This document shows, piece after piece, positions 40,501 to 45,679 of a stretch of 45,679 nucleotides of DNA. This DNA is from CAG-791 sp003447895. Its GTDB lineage: Bacteria > Bacillota > Clostridia > Lachnospirales > Lachnospiraceae. The notes below the pieces were generated by a model. That model did no database searches. It had not been told where the DNA came from and was given only the letters and a program-made list of their open reading frames with translations. Both the position numbers and the translations under genes were made by a program. The stretch spans positions 1 through 45,679 of the forward strand of contig CAMOMX010000008.1 of NCBI GenBank assembly GCA_946620035.1. The letters run 5' to 3'. The number at the start of each line of letters is the position of its first letter. The first letter of the stretch is position 1.

Positions 40501-42470
40501 AGGACGGGATCAGGGCCTATGAGCGGTTTATGAAAGACTCCGAGAAGGGCCTTCGGCAGCTGTCACCGGCGCTTCGGACCGAAGTAAAGCGGGGGATCGA
40601 GGACATCACATCCGGAATCGGCGAGAAACTTGCGCGGGAAGCGCGCGCGGTCCTAAGTAAGTATCGGGAATACGCCGAGATCCAGAAGAAGGCAGACCGG
40701 AAGATCGTCAAGAACCTGAACGGGTTCAGGGAGAAGCATCCGGATGTTCCCAGAACGGAGCTGTATGAGGAATGGATCGAGACGAGAAACTATGACTCCA
40801 ACAAAAGCCGGATCCTCTACGACAGTGTTGTGGCAGACCTCAGAGAGGACGGCTACGGAAGCTTTATTGAGCAGGTGGAAGAGATCAGTAAGAATTCCAA
40901 GGTCAGCCGAGACGATATCATGAACGGATTCTTCAAGTGCTGGGCCGAGGCGCAGATCGACAAGAGAAGAGATGAGCTGGTCAAGAAGGACGAGTTCAAC
41001 TATCTGCTCTTTAAGAGCAAGATTATGCAGCTTGTGGACAAGGAGAAACTGATCCGCGAAAATGTCAAGGAGGAGATTCGACAGATTCAGTTTAAGAGAG
41101 TGCCGAATCTGAGCGAGGGTGTAAGCGGTGATGCCCAGTTCGGCATTCTGCAAAAGCTCGTGCGAAGGAAAAAGACCACGGTGCGCGCGTTCTTCAAGGA
41201 GGCGCCGACCACGCTCCACACGCTGTTTCCCTGTATGATCATGGATCCCACAGCCGTGGCGGAGTACATCCCTTCGGGCTTCCCGCCCTTTGATCTTGTG
41301 CTGATCGATGAGGGATCCCAGATGCCCCTGTACAACGCGCTGATCCCGATCTCCCACGCGGGAAGATGCATGATCTTCGGAGACGAGAAGCAGCTGCAGC
41401 CGATCGACACATTCAAGATAAGGGGAGACGAGGAAGAGGAGGATTTTGTCAGCGGAAGAGATTCCATCCTGACGGCGGCCTATATCTCCTCCATGCCCAG
41501 GAAGATGCTCCGCTTCCATTACCGCAGTGAAAATGAAAGTCTGATCGCATTTTCCAATGAACACTATTACAATGGAGATATCGTGACATTCCCTTCCGCC
41601 GATACCCGTGTCAGCGGCGTTTCGTATACACTCGTGGAAGACGGCTTCTACGACCGGAAGAAGAAGGTAAATCAGAAAGAAGCGGAAGAAGTCATTGAAA
41701 GGATCCGGGAAATTTACGAAAAGCGGGAAAATGAGGGAAGGACGCTCGGCGTGATCACGCTGAACATCCATCAGAGAAACCTCATACAGTCGCTTTTGAT
41801 GAAGGAGATCCGGGAGGACTCGAAGCTCGGCAAAAAGACCGACGAACTGGTCACGGTGGTCAATCTGGAGTCCTGCCAGGGCAAGGAATGGGATTATGTG
41901 ATCCTGTCTCCCGGCTTCGGAAATGATCAGGACGGCAAATTCTATATGGGCTTCGGCGCCCTGAACCAGGAATACGGCGCAAACAGGCTGAACGTCATGC
42001 TCACGCGCGCGAGAAGGCAGATGATGGTGATCACAAGTATAGAGCCGCATATGCTCACGGGGGCCAGGTCCGAGGGAGTGCGCGACTTCCGCGAATTCCT
42101 CAAATACGCGCAGGGCGAAGTGGTCCTTGACAAGAGGATCCGGGACAAAAAACAGAGAGCGACAGGACTTGTAAACGCCATTGCGAGGGCTCTGGAGGAA
42201 CAGGGCTATGAAGTGCACACCAATATCGGAAGCAGTGACTTCAAGGTCGATCTGGGCATCGTGGACCGGGAGAATCCCGGAAGCTATGCTCTGGGCATCC
42301 TGATCGATCACTTTAATGACGCCAAGAGCAGCATTCACGATCGCGAAGTGATCTATCCGGGAATCCTGGCGAGCAAAGGCTGGAAAACATACAGGCTTTG
42401 CGGACTGAACTGGATGAATGACCCCCGCAGGGAGATCATGCAGATCCAAAAAGCGATGGAGGTTCAATAA
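37581..42470 (+). CDS. Giant SF1 (Upf1-like) helicase with transglutaminase-like and endonuclease-like regions
   Basis: 1629 residues. The region around 205-270 has a transglutaminase-like pattern: GTCLDLAVLYASAL (Cys217 region), PGHAFAAVW (His243) and a following VRATDYS. The helicase motor begins with VVGPAGDGKTQTV (Walker A near 640) and is split by a long coiled-coil/helical insert (about 720-1170). It resumes with FDLVLIDEGSQMP (motif II near 1240), FGDEKQLQP (motif III), motif V-like NLESCQGKEWDYVI and motif VI-like LNVMLTRARRQM. The C-terminus (about 1530-1629) resembles the Vsr-like endonuclease of MTES_1575/DUF3320-type helicases, but the usual gIExDG is LGILIDH, so a catalytic Glu seems missing. 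Start: ATG 37581 with GGGGGAG at 37570-37576. Likely the effector of the cluster. Confidence 0.87.
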   Translation: MAFNISATVATDINYAASHQKKQIVVKDIRVLDCAPGNYVIRIVSEPAFLFEFKRAVSATSASTTISIVTPEITFNDALYRTDLIEAQDGRIRIEIYDPEKPDVILGFLHTKVHIQPYLHWDALHFPDTLPAFMQPNDPLLNQVMKRAGEYASEAGDSMCGYQCRTKTGVRRQADYIYQALQDMDIHYLSAPASFDIGQKIRIPHQVLHESSRQGTCLDLAVLYASALEADSLNSLLVLVPGHAFAAVWLVDKVFPKRIVRATDYSSTEWSAIMQDILPIECTTYTDGKDIGFEDAVAIGKRNMAKLENMTDVERSRRSGENPVYTYTDEPICEAPGDKPAAEFLREEFSEEKRSRIAQLRDKSMDLTVKSRLLSCDSDTLSITAETDVSVFLRADSIGDREEAADEIALAFMDLIGKKTTGRKSAGAKGKDRKEIFRELYSRQVQNERETGKSNLYIAINELIWKPAADKNCHAVMYLCPAEIYKNRRGDYQLRVKAEGLLFNPALKVLLNQSYQFDTSQILDRPGAEYDRQLRYIEFLIENQKGWQIKQNIVRLALYNVPNEAVWNGLSEPSVASHEIVAGLLEGQMNWVNRVSTSNRGGGKNGSDKDKGTEIYAFETDSSQREIIESAFERKAQVVVGPAGDGKTQTVVNIMAEAVRRGEKVLFVSEKAPAMEVAYEKLNEIFDGLFNLRILSGKDKPADIIRQIKKTLDYLETHSKGADPQDMKEEREKYRASLAYLEKYYSCMTEKTSCGKSMEELINMYEKYSDCDLRFKMDDRILGISLSDAEEKLAMYGLVLEECDQASGKYTEFIRYDNLAGKGERETLEIAQAAIHKYRSLLSETDQLAKTLGAETGGAAKEVLEQMLISATILADCPVLGSSIEDMRSSALDEENEYYDLLEEELEALAGSPSFLGIKNRQKRKCYDLLRERFSIEDANQILKEFEEDPEAVLGKVRNGDKLSENELIPDEEKDGIRAYERFMKDSEKGLRQLSPALRTEVKRGIEDITSGIGEKLAREARAVLSKYREYAEIQKKADRKIVKNLNGFREKHPDVPRTELYEEWIETRNYDSNKSRILYDSVVADLREDGYGSFIEQVEEISKNSKVSRDDIMNGFFKCWAEAQIDKRRDELVKKDEFNYLLFKSKIMQLVDKEKLIRENVKEEIRQIQFKRVPNLSEGVSGDAQFGILQKLVRRKKTTVRAFFKEAPTTLHTLFPCMIMDPTAVAEYIPSGFPPFDLVLIDEGSQMPLYNALIPISHAGRCMIFGDEKQLQPIDTFKIRGDEEEEDFVSGRDSILTAAYISSMPRKMLRFHYRSENESLIAFSNEHYYNGDIVTFPSADTRVSGVSYTLVEDGFYDRKKKVNQKEAEEVIERIREIYEKRENEGRTLGVITLNIHQRNLIQSLLMKEIREDSKLGKKTDELVTVVNLESCQGKEWDYVILSPGFGNDQDGKFYMGFGALNQEYGANRLNVMLTRARRQMMVITSIEPHMLTGARSEGVRDFREFLKYAQGEVVLDKRIRDKKQRATGLVNAIARALEEQGYEVHTNIGSSDFKVDLGIVDRENPGSYALGILIDHFNDAKSSIHDREVIYPGILASKGWKTYRLCGLNWMNDPRREIMQIQKAMEVQ

Positions 42471-42472
42471 AA

Positions 42473-43906
42473 ATGGGGAAAAAGGATAAGAGAACAGAGA
42501 AGGGGCAGGGAAGCCTTCAGGACCAGAGGAAGCTGCTGGTGACAGCGGTCCTCCGGGATGATCCGGAGGGAATCGCGAGGGGCCTTCATGCGGTCAGGCA
42601 GTCTGCGATCAGAGATCAGAGGGACATTTATACAGAGGTTATCTCGGACGCAAGGAATCTGGGCGCGAACAGCGAGGCATATGCGATGATGTGCGATCTG
42701 GATCTTAAGATCAGCACTTTTTTGGACAGTCTTTCAGAGGGGGGCGATGATCTCAGCGCAAGGCAGGACCTGATCGATGGAATCTGTGATTCGCAGAACA
42801 GGCTCTATGAGAAGATGAAGGGTCTGCATGGGACAGAAGCTTACAGGTTCCGCTATTATCTGCAGCAGTTTATTATTGACGAGGCGGCTGCGCGGGCCAA
42901 AAAGGCGGAGCATCTGTATGACCTTCTGGGAATGTATTATTCTCTTCTGCGGATGTGGAACGAAGAGCAGCGCGAGTCGGAAGAGTTTCAGAAATTCTTT
43001 GGGGAGATCGCGGAGCAGGAGTTTATTAACCGCGCCTACAATGACATATCGATCTGCTCCCGTTCTCCCAAATACGAGGGATTCGGCTGGGGGACCTATA
43101 TAAAGCAGACGGCGCCGTCCAATGAACGGGAGCATGTCCGGCTTTTCGCCGAGCAGATCCGGGCCTACCTGCAGAATGCGGAGAAGGAGAATGCCGGCAA
43201 AGGATCTGTCAGCGGCAGAGATTCAAAGCATGGCAGGGGAACGACCGAGGGCCCGGCGGGCAGGGACGGCGCAGCCGGCGCAGCCACAAAAGAGCATTAT
43301 GAGGATCAAAATTCTGATGACTCCTCCGACTGGAGATTCCGGATACTCGGCATCATGGCGGTGGTCGGCATCATTCTCGCGGGACTTGTGGGCTTTATGG
43401 TCGGGTCATGGAGCGCGTCGAAAAAGACAGAAAAAGCCGGCACCGCGGTGACGACAGAGAGCGAAGGGACGACCGTACAGGAGATCACGGAAGAGAACCC
43501 AGGTGACGGGAAGACCGAAGAAAACGTGCAGGAGGAAGGAAAGCCTGACCCGGCGGAGCAGAAGGAGAACAAAGAGGCGACCGAGGAATCCTCCGGGAAG
43601 GACGCGACTCAAAAAGGCGAAGGTCAGGGCGACGAGAAGAAGGACGAGTCCCAGAGCGGCGACGAGAAAAAGGACGAGGCGCAGAGCGACGACGAGAAAA
43701 AGGACGAGTCCCAGAGCGGCGATCAGGAAGGCAAAGAAGAGAACAGCGAAGGCAAGGGAAGTGAGGAAGAGAACACTGACAGCCAGAGCGGTGACGACCA
43801 GGGAAAATCGTCGGAAGTGGAAGGGGACGCATCCAAAGAGGCTATTGAAGCGCCCGGCGGCGGTTATGAATACAAAATAGACGAGAGCAAAAAGAGCAAT
43901 ACATGA
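42473..43906 (+). CDS. Single-span membrane protein with long acidic repeat tail
   Basis: 477 residues. The N-terminal 220 are helical and charged (cytoplasmic domain of unknown type). A Gly/Ala linker leads to a transmembrane helix near 292-314 (ILGIMAVVGIILAGLVGFMVG). The last 160 residues are highly acidic and Ser/Gln/Lys-rich, with a tandem GDEKKDESQS repeat. By the positive-inside rule the N-terminus is inside and the acidic tail outside. No signal peptide. Start: ATG 42473, 2 bases after the helicase stop, with GGAGG at 42459-42463 inside the helicase gene. It may tether the helicase complex to the membrane or wall; that is inference. Its stop overlaps the next frame (ATGA). Confidence 0.8.
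   Translation: MGKKDKRTEKGQGSLQDQRKLLVTAVLRDDPEGIARGLHAVRQSAIRDQRDIYTEVISDARNLGANSEAYAMMCDLDLKISTFLDSLSEGGDDLSARQDLIDGICDSQNRLYEKMKGLHGTEAYRFRYYLQQFIIDEAAARAKKAEHLYDLLGMYYSLLRMWNEEQRESEEFQKFFGEIAEQEFINRAYNDISICSRSPKYEGFGWGTYIKQTAPSNEREHVRLFAEQIRAYLQNAEKENAGKGSVSGRDSKHGRGTTEGPAGRDGAAGAATKEHYEDQNSDDSSDWRFRILGIMAVVGIILAGLVGFMVGSWSASKKTEKAGTAVTTESEGTTVQEITEENPGDGKTEENVQEEGKPDPAEQKENKEATEESSGKDATQKGEGQGDEKKDESQSGDEKKDEAQSDDEKKDESQSGDQEGKEENSEGKGSEEENTDSQSGDDQGKSSEVEGDASKEAIEAPGGGYEYKIDESKKSNT
43631..43720 (+). repeat. Three tandem 30-bp repeats encoding an acidic decapeptide
   Basis: Units at 43631-43660, 43661-43690 and 43691-43720 differ at a few positions. Each encodes DEKKDE(S/A)QS(G/D) in the acidic tail of the membrane protein. 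The copy number is likely to vary between strains by slippage. Confidence 0.8.
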
Positions 43907-43929
43907 AACAGCGAAAGGATAGCTTCAAA

Positions 43930-44361
43930 ATGAACGCATCTGAAAAAGTCGCGGCGGCAAGACTGATCGCGAGGCTGGCCCATGAAGGGCAGCGTGATAA
44001 AGCCGGGCTTCCGTATTTCAACCATCCCGAAAAGGTGGCTTCCCTGCTGGAGACGCCCGAGGAGAAGATCGTCGGCTATCTGCATGACACGATTGAGGAT
44101 ACCAGTGTCACAGTGGCGGAGATCCGCGAAGTGTTCGGCGAGGAGATCGCAGACGCGGTGGCTCTCATGACGCATGCAGACGGAGTCACCTATATGGATT
44201 ACGTCAGGGAGGTCGGAAAGAATCCCCTGGCCCGCAGAGTCAAGCTCGCGGACCTCACGCACAACATGGACCTGAGCCGGATCCCGAATCCGACCGATCG
44301 CGACCTGAAACGCATTGAGAAAAAGTACAAGCCGGCCTATGAGTATTTAAAGAGCTTGTGA
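43930..44361 (+). CDS. HD-domain protein, (p)ppGpp-hydrolase-like (SpoT/MESH1-type)
   Basis: 143 residues from ATG 43930. AARLIARLAHEGQRDKAGLPYFNHP and VGYLHDTIEDTSVT match the hydrolase half of RelA/SpoT proteins: the first His, the HD pair and ED. KLADLTHNMD provides the later Asp and Asn. It is the size of a stand-alone alarmone hydrolase and has no synthetase domain. Two starts are possible: ATG 43903, which overlaps the preceding stop (ATGA), or ATG 43930, which has AAAGGA at 43914-43919. The second is used here. It ends the large cluster and is followed by a terminator. It might cleave (p)ppGpp or a related nucleotide signal; the activity is inferred from motifs. Confidence 0.85.
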   Translation: MNASEKVAAARLIARLAHEGQRDKAGLPYFNHPEKVASLLETPEEKIVGYLHDTIEDTSVTVAEIREVFGEEIADAVALMTHADGVTYMDYVREVGKNPLARRVKLADLTHNMDLSRIPNPTDRDLKRIEKKYKPAYEYLKSL

Positions 44362-44418
44362 CAAGCCCACGGAATGGGAGCATCGGAAAAGCATATGGAA
44401 AGCCTCTGACAGGGGCAG

Positions 44419-44460
44419 GACCCGCAAAGCGCGAAAAACCAGCGCCTTGCGGGTCTTTTC
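44419..44460 (+). terminator. Rho-independent terminator at the end of the large cluster
   Basis: A 14-bp stem with one mismatch (GACCCGCAAAGCGC at 44419-44432 with 44442-44455) closes a 9-base loop, followed by TTTTC. It closes the long rightward transcript and separates it from the convergent radical SAM gene. Confidence 0.8.
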
Positions 44461-44461
44461 A

Positions 44462-44509
44462 GTTTGGCGGCATCTTAGTCCGTCCGTTTGGCGGCGCCTT
44501 AGTCCGTCA
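44462..44509. repeat. 24-bp tandem repeat between convergent genes
   Basis: Two adjacent 24-bp units (44462-44485 and 44486-44509) share GTTTGGCGGC and CTTAGTCCGTC, differing at three positions. No function is evident; it lies in the non-coding gap downstream of the terminator. Confidence 0.6.
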
Positions 44510-44566
44510 TCCCATCGGCTTCTCCGATTCCGCCGCCGGTCTGCTGCGCCCAAAGGTCCTGATATG

Positions 44567-45556
44567 TCAGGCTTCCCGAATTCTTCGGGAGAGCGTGTTC
44601 AGGACCCGCTTCTTGTCGGCACTCCACTGCGGCTCGATGAGAAGGCGCTTGGGGCCGTCTCCCGTGAGCCGGTGCACGACAGTCTGCGGCGGGAGAAGGC
44701 GCAGGCAGTCGACAACTAAATCGCAATAGGAATCCAGAGTCAATAAAGGAAACGGATCGGCCTCATACTCGCGGGCCAGTTCGGTTCCCCTCAGTATATG
44801 CAGAAGCTGGAGCTTTATGCCGTCAGGCGGCGGCGTCAAAAGAGAGAGATACCGCACGGTCTCCAACATCTCCTCGCGCGACTCGCCCGGGAGCCCCAGG
44901 ATGACGTGGACAATGACTTCGAGACCGGTGGGGAAGGCGGCAAGCTTCTCCGGGGCGATATGCCTGTATGCAATCATGTCTGTCGCTGAGTCGATCTCTG
45001 ATGCAGCAAAGGGTTCCTTGAGCCTTTTGTAGGCATCTTCAAATACCGGGAGTTCGTACCCGCGGTGAATGCGCTCCGCTGTCTTTTCGTGAATCGTCTG
45101 AAGGCCCAGTTCCACCCAGACAGGTTTCCCGGAAGTGATCTGAAGACTTCGGAGCATCTGAATCATTTCCGGCGGCAGGCAGTCAGGTCTTGTGCCGATA
45201 TCCAAGGCGACGATCTGCGGACTCTCAAGTGCTTCTGTAAAGAGCGCGCGGAGCCTTTCAACATTTCCGTAAGTGTTGGTGTAGGACTGGAAATAGGCGA
45301 TATAGCGCCGGTCCTTCGGCGCAATGGAAGCCGGGATCTTGGGATCCACTCGCTTTTTGGCTTCTTCAATCTGTTCTCTGATGGGAAGAAGCGGCGCGGC
45401 AAAATCTCCGGAGCCGCCCTCGGAGCAGAAGGTGCAGCCGCCGGTGCCCAGGGTCCCGTCCCTGCCCGGACAGCTGCAGCCGCTCTGCAGGGAAAGGCGG
45501 TATATTTTGGTGCCGAAGCGGGCGCGCATGGCGTCGTTAAAGGAGAGATAGTGCAT
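44567..45556 (-). CDS. TIGR01212 family radical SAM protein (YhcC-like)
   Basis: 329 residues, the family's usual length. The start FNDAMRARFGTKIYRLSL and the cluster-binding cysteines SCPGRDG (Cys29) with GGCTFCS (Cys41, Cys44) match TIGR01212/YhcC radical SAM proteins. Later family-like segments are YFQSYTNTYG, GTRPDCLP, ELGLQT and HVILGLPGE. The reaction is not established. Start: ATG 45554-45556 (minus) with AAAGG upstream. It is transcribed toward the large cluster and separated from it by the terminator region. Confidence 0.93.
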   Translation of the reverse strand: MHYLSFNDAMRARFGTKIYRLSLQSGCSCPGRDGTLGTGGCTFCSEGGSGDFAAPLLPIREQIEEAKKRVDPKIPASIAPKDRRYIAYFQSYTNTYGNVERLRALFTEALESPQIVALDIGTRPDCLPPEMIQMLRSLQITSGKPVWVELGLQTIHEKTAERIHRGYELPVFEDAYKRLKEPFAASEIDSATDMIAYRHIAPEKLAAFPTGLEVIVHVILGLPGESREEMLETVRYLSLLTPPPDGIKLQLLHILRGTELAREYEADPFPLLTLDSYCDLVVDCLRLLPPQTVVHRLTGDGPKRLLIEPQWSADKKRVLNTLSRRIREA

Positions 45557-45679
45557 GGCGGTGGCCTTTCATGTGAAACTGCGGTGGCTGTTTGGTGTGG
45601 AACTGAAGGCGGATCATGTGCCGGCTTTTGTGGCCGGACGTCACGTTTTCATCATAACATAAAAAGGAACGGGAAATGA
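45557..45679. other. Upstream region of the radical SAM gene at the window edge
   Basis: No complete gene is visible. The last bases (AAAAAGGAACGGGAAATGA) contain a possible ribosome binding site followed by ATG at 45676, which could be the start of a rightward gene that runs out of the window. This cannot be tested from four bases of frame. Confidence 0.3.

Noticed and set aside
40653..42467. A 604-codon open frame on the minus strand
   Set aside because: Antisense to the helicase motor and nuclease-like domains, which carry conserved motifs on the plus strand.
19757..44361. Type VII secretion locus
   Set aside because: FHA, kinase and PP2C genes can occur beside such loci, but no WXG100 protein, EssC-type ATPase or EsaA-like gene is present in the window.
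45065..45679. A 204-codon plus-strand frame running to the window end
   Set aside because: Antisense to the TIGR01212 radical SAM gene and then intergenic; low-complexity Ala/Gly content and no recognisable domain.

Overview
The window looks like a chromosomal segment of a Firmicute of class Clostridia, most like Lachnospiraceae. This rests on strong AGGAGG-type ribosome binding sites, moderate GC with purine-rich coding strands, rho-independent terminators, and Clostridia-like housekeeping proteins (YgiQ and TIGR01212 radical SAM enzymes, peptidase T, YfbR, YfcE). The assignment comes from sequence character only; there is no rRNA or marker gene. No tRNA, CRISPR array or intact insertion sequence was recognised.

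Layout. (1) 1-1855: the end of an unrecognised Ala/Gly/Gln-rich protein and a DUF4349 lipoprotein. (2) 1856-2780: no gene; it holds a large symmetric array of 36-bp boxes (five direct copies on an exact 62-bp period, then four inverted copies), a terminator and a good promoter. (3) 2781-9925: six tandem paralogues of a small secreted protein with a conserved signal peptide and N-terminus, a D-x-D-x-D-like loop and a divergent middle. Two unrelated genes interrupt them: a secreted protein and a membrane-anchored protein. (4) 9932-19367: ordinary genes: histidine phosphatase, voltage-gated-type K+ channel, lactonase-fold beta-propeller, peptidase T, YfbR nucleotidase, YfcE-like phosphoesterase, DUF6282 hydrolase and YgiQ. 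(5) 19757-44361: a roughly 24.6-kb, almost entirely co-directional cluster. (6) 44567-45556: a TIGR01212 radical SAM gene on the minus strand.

The large cluster is the most interesting part. In order it encodes: a vWA lipoprotein with one membrane span and a cytoplasmic coiled coil; a zinc-ribbon P-loop GTPase-like protein; a 1011-residue protein that may be its GAP1-type partner; an unrecognised 531-residue protein; a membrane-anchored degenerate FHA protein; a SEDS (FtsW/RodA) glycosyltransferase; a class B penicillin-binding protein; a divergent kinase-like protein on the opposite strand; a PP2C phosphatase; a Ser/Thr kinase; a vWA protein; a second vWA-like protein without the metal site; a 1629-residue protein with transglutaminase-like, SF1 helicase and restriction-endonuclease-like regions; a membrane protein with an acidic repeat tail; and an HD-type (p)ppGpp-hydrolase-like protein.

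The cluster combines three themes: envelope sensing and synthesis (vWA lipoprotein, FHA, SEDS, PBP), phosphosignalling (kinases, PP2C, vWA, like the TerY-P triad and the actinobacterial pkn cluster), and nucleic-acid or nucleotide effectors (helicase/nuclease, HD hydrolase, GTPase). A reasonable inference is an envelope-monitoring stress or conflict system in which phosphorylation controls a helicase effector. The function is not shown by the sequence.
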